Below are positions 18,473 through 27,885 of a stretch of DNA of 64,000 nt, piece by piece. Made by a program: the position numbers and the translations under genes. Below the pieces are notes generated by a model, which saw nothing but the letters and a program-made list of their open reading frames with translations, ran no database searches and was not told the DNA's origin. The number at the start of each line of letters is the position of its first letter. The first letter of the stretch is position 1. This stretch comes from 13-2-20CM-66-19 sp963760225 (GTDB lineage: Bacteria > Pseudomonadota > Gammaproteobacteria > Steroidobacterales > Steroidobacteraceae), in contig CAVXCD010000003.1 in assembly GCA_963760225.1 (NCBI GenBank), positions 186,001 to 250,000 on the forward strand. Direction: 5' to 3'.

Positions 18473-19090
18473 ATGAATCCACAGTCTGCACCGCCAGTCC
18501 CCGCGGGGGCGCCCGCGCGTGGCGCGCTGCTGCGACCGGCCATCGTGCTGTTCGTGCTGCTGACGCTCCTCACCGGCATCGTTTACCCGCTGCTCGTGAC
18601 CGTGCTCGCGCGGCTGCTGTTTCCGGCTGAGGCCGCGGGCAGCCTCATCCAGCGCGACGGCCGCGCGGTCGGCTCGGCGCTCATCGGTCAGAACTTCGCC
18701 GACCCGGGGCACTTCTGGGGGCGTCCGTCCGCAACCACGCCGCAGCCTTACAACGGCACAGCCTCGAACGCCTCCAATCTCGGGCCGCTGAATGCGGCGC
18801 TGACCGATGCCGTCAAAGAGCGCATCGTCGCGCTGCGGGCCGCCGATTCCGGCAACCCCGCGCCTATCCCGGTCGACCTGGTCACGGCTTCCGGCAGCGG
18901 ACTGGATCCGCACATCAGCGTGGCGGCGGCCGACTACCAGGCGGTGCGCGTGGCACGGGTGCGCGCACTGCCGCTGCCGCGCGTACAGGGATTGATTGCG
19001 GCGCACACCGCGGGTAGGTTGCTGGGCGTCATCGGTGAACCGCGCGTCAACGTGCTGGAGCTGAACCTGGCACTCGATGCGCTGAAGTGA
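18473..19090 (+). CDS. kdpC: KdpC, accessory subunit of the Kdp K+-ATPase
   Basis: The 205-residue protein has one N-terminal membrane helix (about residues 20-45, IVLFVLLTLLTGIVYPLLVT) and a periplasmic domain with the KdpC motifs FWGRPSAT, YNGTASNASNLGP, VDLVTASGSGLDPHIS and LGVIGEPRVNVLELN. KdpC stabilises the complex and assists KdpB. The first 18 residues are Pro/Ala-rich. CAGGAG lies upstream of the ATG at normal spacing. kdpD starts eight bases after the stop. Confidence 0.97.
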   Translation: MNPQSAPPVPAGAPARGALLRPAIVLFVLLTLLTGIVYPLLVTVLARLLFPAEAAGSLIQRDGRAVGSALIGQNFADPGHFWGRPSATTPQPYNGTASNASNLGPLNAALTDAVKERIVALRAADSGNPAPIPVDLVTASGSGLDPHISVAAADYQAVRVARVRALPLPRVQGLIAAHTAGRLLGVIGEPRVNVLELNLALDALK

Positions 19091-19098
19091 CCTGAAGC

Positions 19099-21792
19099 AT
19101 GGCCGACGTCCGGCCTGACCCCGACCAGCTGCTCGAGCGAGTCAAGGCGGAGGAGGCGCGCAAGCGCCGCGGGCGGCTGCGCATCTTTTTTGGCGCTTCG
19201 GCCGGGGTCGGCAAGACCTACGCGATGCTCGAGGCGGCACGCAGCGCCGTGAGCAGCGGCACCGACGTCGTGGTGGGCTATGTCGAGCCGCACGGGCGCC
19301 TCGAGACTGAGCGGCTGCTCGAGGGGCTGCCACGGCTGCCGCCGCTGCCGGTGAACTATCGCGGCATCGTGCGCCTGGAGTTCGATCTGGATGCGGCACT
19401 GGCGCGCCACCCCGAGATCCTGCTGGTCGATGAGCTGGCGCATTCCAACCTCACCGGCGGAGAGCCGGCGCCGCGGCATCCGAAGCGCTGGCAGGACGTC
19501 GCCGAGCTGCTGGCGGAGGGCATCAGCGTCTGGACCACGGTCAACGTGCAGCACCTCGAGAGCCTCAACGACCTGATCCTGCAGACCACCGGAGTGCGCC
19601 AGCGCGAGACTCTGCCCGATCATGTGTTCGACGAGGCCGACGATATCGAGCTGATCGATCTGCCCCCCGATGACCTGATCGCCCGGCTGCGTAGCGGCAA
19701 GGTGTACGTCGCCGACGGCGCGACCGCCGCTGTCGAGCGCTTCTTCCGCAAGCAGAACCTGATGGCGCTGCGCGAGATCGCGCTGCGCCGCGTCGCCGAC
19801 CGCGTCGAGGCCGCCTCGCGCGCGCTGCCGTCCGATCGTATCGAGGCGCGCATCGCCGGCGACCGCGTGCTGGTGGCGGTAGGTCCCGACGAGCAGGCCG
19901 AGCAGCTGGTGCGCGCCGGCAAGCGCATGGCCGATGCGCTCGATGCCGAGTGGATCGTGGTGTACGTCGAGACGCCGGCGTTGCTGCGCCTGTCGGAAGC
20001 CGAACGCAACCGGCGCATCGCGGTGCTGCGCCTCGCCGAGTCCCTCGGCGGCCAGAGCGTGACGCTCGACGGTCCGTCGGCAGCCACCACGCTCGCCGAG
20101 TATGCGCACGTGCGCCACGCCACCCGCGTCATCGTTGGCGCACCGAAACGGCGCGGCTGGCGCGCGTTGCTGCGGCCCTCGACCGCCACCGAGCTGGTGC
20201 GGCGGGCGCGCGGCTTCGACGTGGTGCTGATCGCCTCGGCGCGCCCGGCAGCAGCGCCACACGGTGCCGGGGTCACGGCTCTGCCGCCGGCCAGCGCGCT
20301 GCGCTGGGACCGCTACGGCTGGGCGCTGGCCATCACCGCGGCCTGCACGCTGCTGGCGTTCGCCATGTATCCGCATTTCGATCTGTCCAACCTGGTCATG
20401 ATCTACCTGCTCGGGGTGACCGTGGCAGGCCTGCGACTCGGACGCGGACCGTCGGCCGTGACGGCGCTGCTGAACGTTGCGGCGTTCGATTTCTTCTTCG
20501 TGCCGCCGCGCTACTCGATGGCGGTCTCGGATGCTCAGTACCTGGTCACCTTCGGTGCCATGCTGACCATTGCGCTGGTCATCGCCACGCTCACCGCCAG
20601 CGTGCGGCAGCAGACGCGCGTGGCGGGCGCGCGCGAGCGGCGCACCGCGCTGCTATATGCCATGAGCCGCGAACTGGCCGCCACGCGCGGCATCGACAAC
20701 ATGGCGCGCGTGGCGGTGCGCCATGTCGCGGAAGTGTTCGCGGCCCAGGCAGTGGTGCTGCTGCCCTCGGCCGGCGGCAAGCTGCGCTACCCGACCGACC
20801 CGCCGCTGGAGAGCTCGTTTCGTCACGCGGATCTCGCGGTGGCGCAGTGGGTCGCCGATCACGGTCGGCGCGCCGGACTCGGCTCCGACACGCTGCCGGC
20901 CTCTCCCGGGCTGTACGTGCCGCTCGGCGACGAGCGGCGCACGGTGGGAGTGCTGGCGGTGCTGGCGAACAACGTGCGGCGCGTGCTGCTGCCCGAGCAG
21001 AGCCACCTGCTCGGCACCTTCGCCGGGCAGATCGCACTCGCCCTGGAGCGCGCCCGCCTGGCGGAAGTGGCGGAAGCCTCGAGCCTGGCCGCCGAGCGCG
21101 AGACGCTGCGCAACACGCTGCTCGCGTCCATCTCCCACGATCTGCGCACGCCGCTCGCGGTGATCGCCGGCGCGGGCAGCACGCTGGCGCAGCACGGCGC
21201 CAGTCTCGACGAAGCGACCCGGGTGCAGCTGGCGCGCTCGGTGGAGACCAAGGCGCGCGAGATGTCGGAGCTGGTCACGAACGTTCTCGAGCTGGTGCGC
21301 CTGGAATCGGGCCAGGTGGTGCTGCGGCGCGACTGGCAGATGCTCGATGACCTGGTCGGCAGCGCGCTCACCGCCTACAGCGACAAGCTCGCCGGCCACC
21401 GCATCGAGGTGCATCTGCCCGCGGAGCTGCCGCCGGTGTGGGTCGACGCCACGCTGATCGTGCAGGTGTTCACCAACCTGTTCGACAACATTGCCAAGTA
21501 CACTCCGCCCGGCACGCGCGCCACGCTGTCGGCCGCAGTCGAGCCGGAGCGCGATTTCGTGCGCGTGACGCTCGACGACGAGGGTCCGGGGCTGCCAGCA
21601 GGGGATCCGGCGCGGCTGTTCGACAAGTTTCAGCGCGGCAGCGACGAGGGCACCGTGGTGGGCGTCGGACTGGGGCTGGCCATCTGCCAGGCGGTGGTGC
21701 GCGCTCACGGCGGGGAGATCGAGGCGCAGCGCCGCCCGGGCGGCGGGGCGCGCCTCACCTTCACGCTGCCGTGCACCGAGGGCGCCGCGTGA
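19099..21792 (+). CDS. kdpD: KdpD, osmosensitive K+ sensor histidine kinase
   Basis: The 897-residue sensor has the full KdpD layout. An N-terminal KdpD domain carries Walker A GASAGVGKTY (residues 32-41), then a universal-stress-like domain (about 250-370). Four membrane helices follow (about 400-500), then a GAF-like region, and a kinase core with the phosphorylated histidine in ISHDLRTPL (residue 680) and HATPase boxes NLFDNIAKYTPPG, DDEGPGLP and GVGLGLAICQAVV. It senses low K+ or ionic stress and phosphorylates KdpE. It lies eight bases after kdpC, and its stop overlaps the kdpE start. Length equals that of E. coli KdpD, so it is complete. Confidence 0.97.
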   Translation: MADVRPDPDQLLERVKAEEARKRRGRLRIFFGASAGVGKTYAMLEAARSAVSSGTDVVVGYVEPHGRLETERLLEGLPRLPPLPVNYRGIVRLEFDLDAALARHPEILLVDELAHSNLTGGEPAPRHPKRWQDVAELLAEGISVWTTVNVQHLESLNDLILQTTGVRQRETLPDHVFDEADDIELIDLPPDDLIARLRSGKVYVADGATAAVERFFRKQNLMALREIALRRVADRVEAASRALPSDRIEARIAGDRVLVAVGPDEQAEQLVRAGKRMADALDAEWIVVYVETPALLRLSEAERNRRIAVLRLAESLGGQSVTLDGPSAATTLAEYAHVRHATRVIVGAPKRRGWRALLRPSTATELVRRARGFDVVLIASARPAAAPHGAGVTALPPASALRWDRYGWALAITAACTLLAFAMYPHFDLSNLVMIYLLGVTVAGLRLGRGPSAVTALLNVAAFDFFFVPPRYSMAVSDAQYLVTFGAMLTIALVIATLTASVRQQTRVAGARERRTALLYAMSRELAATRGIDNMARVAVRHVAEVFAAQAVVLLPSAGGKLRYPTDPPLESSFRHADLAVAQWVADHGRRAGLGSDTLPASPGLYVPLGDERRTVGVLAVLANNVRRVLLPEQSHLLGTFAGQIALALERARLAEVAEASSLAAERETLRNTLLASISHDLRTPLAVIAGAGSTLAQHGASLDEATRVQLARSVETKAREMSELVTNVLELVRLESGQVVLRRDWQMLDDLVGSALTAYSDKLAGHRIEVHLPAELPPVWVDATLIVQVFTNLFDNIAKYTPPGTRATLSAAVEPERDFVRVTLDDEGPGLPAGDPARLFDKFQRGSDEGTVVGVGLGLAICQAVVRAHGGEIEAQRRPGGGARLTFTLPCTEGAA

Positions 21793-22508
21793 CCCAGGCG
21801 ATGCATCAGCTGCTGATCGTCGAGGACGAGCCGGACATCCGCCGGGTGCTGCGCGTGCTGCTCGAGGCGCACGGCTACCGCTGCGTCGAAGCCGACACCG
21901 CGCAGCGCGCCGAGATCGAGGCGCGCAGCCACAAGCCGGACCTGCTGCTGGTTGATCTGGGCCTGCCCGACGAGGACGGTCTGAACGTGATCCGCCGCGT
22001 GCGCGGCTGGTCGCAGGTGCCGATCGTGGTGCTGTCGGCGCGTACCATGGAGGAGCAGAAGATTGCCGCGCTCGATGCCGGCGCGGACGACTACGTCACC
22101 AAGCCCTTCAGTGCGCCCGAGCTGCTGGCGCGGCTGCGCGCGGCGCTGCGCCGCGACGTGCGCGGCGCCGCGCCCGCAGCCCAGCTGCAGTTCGCTGCGC
22201 TGCGCGTCGATCTCGCCCGGCGCGAGGCGCGCGCAGCGGCGGGCGAAGTGCACCTCACGCCGCTCGAGTACCGCGTGCTCGCCTGCCTGGCGCGCCACCT
22301 CGGCGGCATCGTCACGCAGCGTCAGCTGATCCGCGAGGTGTGGGGCCCGCAGCGCCAGGACGACTCGCGCAGCCTCAGGGTGTGCATCAAGAACCTGCGC
22401 GCCAAGCTCGAGCCGGACCCGCGGCAGCCGCGTTACCTTCTGACCGAGACCGGGCTCGGCTACCGGCTGCGCGCCGACGAGGAGACGGCGGCGAGCGCCG
22501 CTGGCTAG
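21789..22508 (+). CDS. kdpE: KdpE, response regulator of the kdp operon
   Basis: The 239-residue OmpR-type regulator has a receiver domain with acidic pair E12/D13, phospho-acceptor aspartate 56 in LLVDLGLP and lysine in VTKPFS, followed by a winged-helix DNA-binding domain (LTPLEYRVLACLARH ... YLLTETGLGYRL). Phosphorylated by KdpD, it activates kdp transcription. I chose GTG 21789, which overlaps the kdpD stop (GTGA) and has GAGGG six bases upstream; ATG 21801 is the alternative and has only a cramped AGG before it. It ends three bases from the convergent cheX stop. Confidence 0.95.
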   Translation: MTQAMHQLLIVEDEPDIRRVLRVLLEAHGYRCVEADTAQRAEIEARSHKPDLLLVDLGLPDEDGLNVIRRVRGWSQVPIVVLSARTMEEQKIAALDAGADDYVTKPFSAPELLARLRAALRRDVRGAAPAAQLQFAALRVDLARREARAAAGEVHLTPLEYRVLACLARHLGGIVTQRQLIREVWGPQRQDDSRSLRVCIKNLRAKLEPDPRQPRYLLTETGLGYRLRADEETAASAAG

Positions 22509-22511
22509 CGC

Positions 22512-22958
22512 TCAGGTCAGCGACACCACCAGCTTCGCCGAGTGGCTGCGCCAGTTGATCGGGATGATGAAGGCGCGCTGGCCGGGCTTGTGCGCCAGCT
22601 CCGGTTTCTCGCCGGACAGCACGCTCGGCACCGAGATCACGAAATCGCGGCCGAAGTCACGACGCGCGTTGCCCGAGATGGTGTTGGCTACTTCCCCCAC
22701 CAGGTCCTTCATGGTCTCGTGGCTGAAGTCGTTCTCCTGCATCTTCATCAGCAGCACGGTCAGCATCGCCTTGGGAGCGGTGAAGTACACCACGCCCTCG
22801 CGCTTGCCCGAGATGTTGATGATGCCGGTGTACTCATGCACCGCCGGCGAGCCTTCCATCAGGTACGGTGAGCCGATGGTGGCCGCCTGTTGTGCGGCCA
22901 CCTCGAAGAAATTCGTCGTCCCTTCGACGAAGGTCTTGAGCTCCTGTTCGTACAGCAT
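22512..22958 (-). CDS. cheX: CheX-like CheY phosphatase
   Basis: The 148-residue protein matches CheX in length. It has the phosphatase signature in DLVGEVANTISGNARRDFG, where E89 and N92 are the expected catalytic pair, with the conserved proline about 19 residues later (ISVPSV). CheX dephosphorylates CheY-P in the cytoplasm. It is the last gene of a minus-strand operon (TonB-like protein, kinase, CheY-like regulator, CheX) and probably resets the regulator encoded just upstream. No flagellar or methyl-accepting receptor gene is in the window, so a role outside classical chemotaxis is likely. Confidence 0.88.
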   Translation of the reverse strand: MLYEQELKTFVEGTTNFFEVAAQQAATIGSPYLMEGSPAVHEYTGIINISGKREGVVYFTAPKAMLTVLLMKMQENDFSHETMKDLVGEVANTISGNARRDFGRDFVISVPSVLSGEKPELAHKPGQRAFIIPINWRSHSAKLVVSLT

Positions 22959-22994
22959 GGCGCGGTGTTCCTGCGGTGGCGAGGTGCGCTGCAG

Positions 22995-23390
22995 CTAGCG
23001 CATCAGCTCCGCGATGGCTTCGTTCAGCTGCCGGTCGGTGAACGGCTTGTTGAGGAAACCGTTGGCGCCCTTCTCCATGGCCTCGACCGCGGTCGCCTTG
23101 TCGGCGAGGGCCGATATCACCAGGATGCGCACCGCCGGCTTCAGGGCGACCAGCTGCCCGATGCATTCAATGCCGTCCATGCGCGGCATGGTGAGGTCCA
23201 TGGTCACCACGTCCGGATCGGTCCGTTTGAACAGCTCGAGCGCCTCGAAGCCGTTGCCGGCCGTGCCGACCAGCTGCAGCTCCTCGAACTGCTGCGAGCG
23301 CTCGATGCGCCGGCGCATGATGTTCGAGTCGTCGACGATCATCAGCTTGTAGGATCGCCTGCCATTCATGCCACCGCCGTTGCCGCTCAT
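22995..23390 (-). CDS. CheY-like single-domain response regulator
   Basis: The 131-residue protein is a lone receiver domain. Acidic residues D20/D21 lie in LMIVDDSN, the phospho-acceptor is D65 in VVTMDLTMPRMDG, the switch serine is S93 in VISALADK, and the conserved lysine is K115 in FLNKPF. All catalytic residues are present. There is no output domain, so it should signal by protein contact, as CheY does. A start at the internal ATG (MNGRRSYKL) would remove seven Gly-rich residues. It sits 17 bases after the kinase gene and 36 bases before cheX. Confidence 0.92.
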   Translation of the reverse strand: MSGNGGGMNGRRSYKLMIVDDSNIMRRRIERSQQFEELQLVGTAGNGFEALELFKRTDPDVVTMDLTMPRMDGIECIGQLVALKPAVRILVISALADKATAVEAMEKGANGFLNKPFTDRQLNEAIAELMR

Positions 23391-23407
23391 GTGCGCTTCC
23401 GTCCGCC

Positions 23408-25603
23408 TCAGGCGACCGCGGTGCTGGCGGTGGCGACCGGCAGCACGATCTTGAAGCGCGTGAACTTGCCCGGGTGCGTGCTGACGCCGATTTTGCCGCC
23501 GAGCGAATACACACTGCGCGCCACCACGTCCATCCCGACGCCGCGGCCGGCGTCCATGGAGACCTCTTCCTGCGTGGAGAAGCCCGGCCGGAAGATCAGC
23601 GACATCGCGGTGCGCGTGTCCATGCCGGCCGCCTCTTCCTCGCTGATGAGCCGGCGCTTCACGGCCGCCGCCTTGAGTGAATCCGGGGCGATACCCGCGC
23701 CGTCATCCTCGAACACCAGCTCGTAGCCGTCGGCGGACTTGCGGAACTCGACGAGCACCGTGCCGGCGTCCTCCTTGAGCTGGGCGCGGCGCACCTCGGG
23801 CGGTTCGATGCCGTGCACCGCGGCATTGCGCAGCATCTGGATGAGACAGTCCTTGATCGTCGGCGTGTACTGCGCCGGGACGTCCGCGAGGCCCCGCAGC
23901 GTCAGCTTGAAGCGCTTGGCGTGATCCTCGGCCAGCCGCTCGGCGAGCGACTGCAGCGTCGGCGACAGGTCTTCGGCGCGGCGGGTGGGCCCCGTCGCGC
24001 TCGGGTCGGCGCCGTGCCTGGCGGTCGCCTTCGCCTGCTTGGGCGGCGCGACTTGCGGTGCGGGCGCAGCGGCGGCCGCGGCGGCGGCGGCGGCCGCCGC
24101 CGCCGCGCCGGGAACCGTGTCCTTCAGCACCGTGAGCCGCGCGGCCATCTCGCGCACGCTGCGCAGGTGCGCGAGCAGCTCATCGAGCTTGAGCACCATC
24201 GGCAGGAAGTCGCTGCCGGTGAGCTCCTGCTTCTTCTTGCATTCGCTCACCATGTCCTCGAGCGCGTGCACGCGGCTGGCCACCGACTTCAGATTGAGCG
24301 CCGAGGCTTCGCCCTTGATGGCGTGCAGCTCGCGGAACAGCCCGCCGAGCTTCTTGCGGAACTCCGCGTCGGTGCGCGCCGGTTCCTTGAGGATGGTGTT
24401 GACCAGCTTCAGTCCGGTCTCCGCGGTATCGAGGAACGACACCAGCTGCAGCGGATCGACGTGCATCATGCCGAGCATCATGTCGAGCTGTTGGTTGGCG
24501 TTCTCCTGCGACTCCTGCAGCTCGCGCGCCAGCAGCACGCTGGAGGTGATGTCGCCGACCGCGCACAGCACGTGCTTGATACCCTCCGCTCCCATCACGC
24601 GGTGGAAGTCGAACTGCAGGTAGCGGGTTTCCTTGCCGCCGTGGCCGTTGTCCATGGTGATCTCGAGCTGGCCGAGCGGATTGATGCTCTTCATCAGGTT
24701 CTCGTGGGCGCGGTCGCCCCACAGGAGCTTGATGTACTTGGTCGCGGTCGCGAGCGTCGCCGGCGGCACGAGGTCCCTGAGCAGCTCCTCGAAGGTCAGG
24801 CCGGCGAAGTCGTTGCGACTGAACATGCGCGTCAGCGCGTCCGACCATACCGAGCCGATGCGATAGTTGGCGTCGAGCAGGAAGAAGCCCTCGCGCACCG
24901 TCTTGAGGATGTCGCGGGTCTGCTCCTGGGCATCGCGCGCGGCGCGCTCGTGGCGCGCGCGGGTCAACTGGAAGTAACCGGCCGCCGCCGCCAGAACGAG
25001 CGCGGCGAGCACGCCGGCGAACAGCAGTGCGCGCAGCCGCGCGGCGGCGTCGGAAGCGTTGTGCTGCAGGCTCGAGGCCAGCGTCGCCAGCTGGTCCTGC
25101 AGCGCCTGGGCGTTGTCGTTGGCGAACAGCTGGGCGCGCTTGACCGCCGCGTAGTGCTCGCGGCCCTCGCGCGACAGCGCGCTGCCGGCGGTGTCGGAAT
25201 CCACGTAGGGCTGACCGTTGAAGGTGATCACCGGGTCGAGCACCGGCGCATACTGGTGCCACAGCAGCAGCGCCCGGCCGAGCTGCGGGGAATTCAGATC
25301 GGGCAGGGTGCCAAGCTGCGTCAGCTCGCGGTCAAAGCGCTTGACCGTCCCCTGCAGGTCGGCGAGCGCCTGGCCGGCGTAGGCGCGCACTTCCAGGCGA
25401 TCGCGCAGCGTGTTCAGCTGGCGGGCGACCTCCTCGGGAGAGTTCTGCAGCGCGCTCGCCGTCTGCAGCGCCGTGATGTTGGCGCGCATGTGGGTGGCGA
25501 GGCGGAAGCCCATGATCAGCACGGCGCCCATCACCAGCATGAGCGCGGTGCCGATGCCGGCGGTGGTGAGGTGACGGCGGCGCTCTTTGGCTGCGACGGT
25601 CAT
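23408..25603 (-). CDS. Membrane-bound CheA-like hybrid kinase (PAS, Hpt, HATPase)
   Basis: The 731-residue protein has two membrane helices (about 13-35 and 190-213) enclosing a periplasmic helical domain, then a PAS-like domain (about 230-355). An Hpt/H-box domain carries phospho-histidine H427 in LFRELHAIKGEAS; an alanine run follows (about 500-513). The CheA-type HATPase has N593 in MLRNAAVHGIEPPEVR, FEDDGAGIAP and RPGFSTQEE...GRGVGMDVV. Unlike CheA, it has its own transmembrane sensor, and no CheW-like domain follows the HATPase. The dimerisation helices are short. It should phosphorylate the neighbouring CheY-like regulator. It is the second gene of the operon, 19 bases after the TonB-like gene. 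Confidence 0.9.
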   Translation of the reverse strand: MTVAAKERRRHLTTAGIGTALMLVMGAVLIMGFRLATHMRANITALQTASALQNSPEEVARQLNTLRDRLEVRAYAGQALADLQGTVKRFDRELTQLGTLPDLNSPQLGRALLLWHQYAPVLDPVITFNGQPYVDSDTAGSALSREGREHYAAVKRAQLFANDNAQALQDQLATLASSLQHNASDAAARLRALLFAGVLAALVLAAAAGYFQLTRARHERAARDAQEQTRDILKTVREGFFLLDANYRIGSVWSDALTRMFSRNDFAGLTFEELLRDLVPPATLATATKYIKLLWGDRAHENLMKSINPLGQLEITMDNGHGGKETRYLQFDFHRVMGAEGIKHVLCAVGDITSSVLLARELQESQENANQQLDMMLGMMHVDPLQLVSFLDTAETGLKLVNTILKEPARTDAEFRKKLGGLFRELHAIKGEASALNLKSVASRVHALEDMVSECKKKQELTGSDFLPMVLKLDELLAHLRSVREMAARLTVLKDTVPGAAAAAAAAAAAAAAPAPQVAPPKQAKATARHGADPSATGPTRRAEDLSPTLQSLAERLAEDHAKRFKLTLRGLADVPAQYTPTIKDCLIQMLRNAAVHGIEPPEVRRAQLKEDAGTVLVEFRKSADGYELVFEDDGAGIAPDSLKAAAVKRRLISEEEAAGMDTRTAMSLIFRPGFSTQEEVSMDAGRGVGMDVVARSVYSLGGKIGVSTHPGKFTRFKIVLPVATASTAVA

Positions 25604-25622
25604 GCTGGCGACTCTCCTGTTA

Positions 25623-27671
25623 TTACTTCGGCAGCTCGAAGCGCATGTGGGTCTTCACCGGCACCTCGACGGCGGCGCCGTTGACCACCATCGGCGCGTA
25701 GCGCCAGTGCTTCACTGCGTTGATGGCCGCCTGGTCGAACACCCCCGTCGGCGTCGACTCGAGCACGTGGATGTCGCGGGTGTCGCCGCGCACGTCCACG
25801 GTGAACTCGAGCGTCACGCTGCCGCTGACGCGTTGCGCCAGGGCACTGGGCGGGTAGTCCGGCGGCGTGGAGCGCACGCGTTTCAGGTTGCCAGCGAGCG
25901 TGGCCGGATCGACCGCGGCCGGCGGCGGCGGCGGCTGCAGCTGCTGCACGGCCGCCAGGTCCTTCGGATCTGCGCCCCAGCGCTTGGCGAGCGCGAGGTC
26001 GGCGTCGGCCGCTTTGCCGGCGAGCACCGCGGCGCGTGCCCGCTCGATCAGCTTCGCCGCCAGTGCACGCCCGGCGTCTGCGAGAGCCGCGTTGCCGGGG
26101 TCGCTCGACTGCAGCTGCGTCAGGTAATAAGCGGCGCTGTCCTGCGCCGGATCGGTCAGGCGACCGTCGCGCAGCCGGTCGCGGGCCGACTGCAGCAGGC
26201 GCTCGCTGTCGGCCTGCGCCGCCTTCTGGCGTGCGGTGGCCACGTCCTTCTCGAACTCGAGGACCTCGGCGGGCGTCATGCCGGTGCGGCGCGCCGCGTC
26301 GAGCCAGCGCTGCTGCTCGGCACTGTTCTTCGCCAGCGCCGCATCGCGGGCCTTGTGCAGATAGGCGCCGATCAGGGCGTGGGCGGCGCGCTGCGTGGCG
26401 GCGTTGCCGGGCGCTGCGGTCTGCAGCTCGAGCAGGTAGCTCCTGGCGCTGTCCTGCGGATCGTCCAGGTGGCCGTCACGGATGCGATCATCGACCAGCC
26501 CGGCGAGGTGCTGCACTTTGGCATCGTCCTGGCGGTGGCTGACGTCCGCGCGCCAGCGCGCCAGCTGGTCGGCGGGAATGGAGCTCGACTGCTGCGCCTG
26601 GCGCACCAGCGCGGCAGCGCGGTCGAGATTGCCGTCGGCGATCGCCTTGGCGATCTGCGCGCCGTACAGGCGCTGCTCGCCGGCGGCCACGCGCGCATCG
26701 GCCGGTGCGGCCGACTTCAAGTTCGCGAGCGTCTGCGCGGCCTCGTCCAGCCGCCCGCCGTTCATGGCCTCATCGAAGCGCCCGGCGAGCACTCCGGCCA
26801 CGCGTTGCAGACCGTCACGCGCCTCGGCGTTGCTGGCGTCGGCGGCGACGGCCGAGCGGTAGTAGAGCAGGGCGTTGTCGCCGGCGGGCTCGGTGAAGCG
26901 GCGCTCGTGCATCGCCAGTCGTGCCTTCTCCAGCAGGTCGTCGACCTTGCCCTGGAGGATCGAGGTGTCGGCGACCGGCGCCACCACGGTGGCGCGGCTG
27001 GCGGGTATCGCCGCAGGGTGGGCGGCGGCGGCGGCCGGCTGCCGCCCCTGGAAGAACCACCAGGCGCCCGCAGCGGCAGCGGCCAGCACCGCCACGGCGG
27101 CGACCGCCAGCAGCGTGCGGCGTGAGTTGTCAGCGCCGGCGCGCGCGCCGGGCGGTGCGGCCTGCGGCCGCAACGCGCCGATGCTGAGCGGCGGCGGCGT
27201 CGCCTGCGTCGCTGCGGCGGTTGCCTTGTTGGTCTCGGCCGCCGCGATGGCCCCGCTGAGCACCGCCTCGGTCTTGCGCACGTCGATCGGTGTGGGCAGC
27301 ACCGCAAACACCTTGCTGCCCTTGAGCGTCGTGGCCAGCTGCTTTTCACCCGCCGCGGTGGCGAACACCACCACGGCGGCGCGCGGCTGCGCCGCACCGG
27401 CTGCATCGACCGCGGCGCGCGCGTTCGGTACCGTGCCCGCATCGATCACCAGCACCTGGGCGCGTTTGCTGCCGGCCATCGCTGCGAGCGCGGCTTCGAG
27501 CGTTTCGACCGGCCGCACCGCGGCCTGGCCGCCGAGCGCCTGGCCGAGCTCGAGAAGGAATTCATCCCGGTTGGTGATGGCAGTAACGTCGGTCGCCGGC
27601 TGCGACGTCTTGACTGCAGCGGCCGGTGTGGCTGCGTCGGACGTACGGGAGGCGGAAGCTGCACTGACCAC
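25623..27671 (-). CDS. Pseudo-receiver / TPR-like / TonB C-terminal fusion protein
   Basis: The protein of about 682 residues joins four parts. At the N-terminus is a receiver-like fold (FLLELGQAL ... VLVIDAG ... VVVFATA ... VFAVLPTPID) whose conserved lysine is replaced, so it looks like a pseudo-receiver. A Pro-rich linker and one membrane helix follow (LLAVAAVAVLAAAAAGAWWFF). Next are repeated helical units containing a DGxLxDPxxDSAxxYL pattern. The C-terminus is a TonB domain (PDYPPSALAQRVSGSVTLEF ... HWRYAPM). TonB domains normally contact outer-membrane receptors in the periplasm. I placed the start at GTG 27671, nine bases after GGAG; GTG 27686 or 27797 are possible. It heads the signalling operon. 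Confidence 0.8.
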   Translation of the reverse strand: MVSAASASRTSDAATPAAAVKTSQPATDVTAITNRDEFLLELGQALGGQAAVRPVETLEAALAAMAGSKRAQVLVIDAGTVPNARAAVDAAGAAQPRAAVVVFATAAGEKQLATTLKGSKVFAVLPTPIDVRKTEAVLSGAIAAAETNKATAAATQATPPPLSIGALRPQAAPPGARAGADNSRRTLLAVAAVAVLAAAAAGAWWFFQGRQPAAAAAHPAAIPASRATVVAPVADTSILQGKVDDLLEKARLAMHERRFTEPAGDNALLYYRSAVAADASNAEARDGLQRVAGVLAGRFDEAMNGGRLDEAAQTLANLKSAAPADARVAAGEQRLYGAQIAKAIADGNLDRAAALVRQAQQSSSIPADQLARWRADVSHRQDDAKVQHLAGLVDDRIRDGHLDDPQDSARSYLLELQTAAPGNAATQRAAHALIGAYLHKARDAALAKNSAEQQRWLDAARRTGMTPAEVLEFEKDVATARQKAAQADSERLLQSARDRLRDGRLTDPAQDSAAYYLTQLQSSDPGNAALADAGRALAAKLIERARAAVLAGKAADADLALAKRWGADPKDLAAVQQLQPPPPPAAVDPATLAGNLKRVRSTPPDYPPSALAQRVSGSVTLEFTVDVRGDTRDIHVLESTPTGVFDQAAINAVKHWRYAPMVVNGAAVEVPVKTHMRFELPK

Positions 27672-27885
27672 GTGTCGTATCTCCACGAAAAGACCGTCCG
27701 GGTTCGGGCGGTCCGTCCCCTTCGGAGCGGGGCCACGGCGCTGCGGAACCAGCCCGGAATGCCTCGCCGTTGCAGCATATGTAGCCTCCGGAGCCACGCA
27801 GTGCGTCAGTTCACAATAACGCGACGCTGCGTCGGGGTGCCGCGACCGCAGATCGGGATTTTCTGAAGCACTGCTCGGTTTGGCG

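Noticed and set aside
14547..20376. Long His/Arg/Gln-rich minus-strand frames opposite the kdp genes
   Set aside because: Composition is that of antisense to GC-rich membrane-protein genes, with no recognisable motif; kdpA-D are unambiguous on the plus strand.
24075..24120. GCC/GCG-rich run in the kinase gene as a possible variable-number repeat
   Set aside because: It encodes an in-frame alanine linker with mixed codons; synonymous variation argues against slippage, and linkers of this kind are common in GC-rich genomes.
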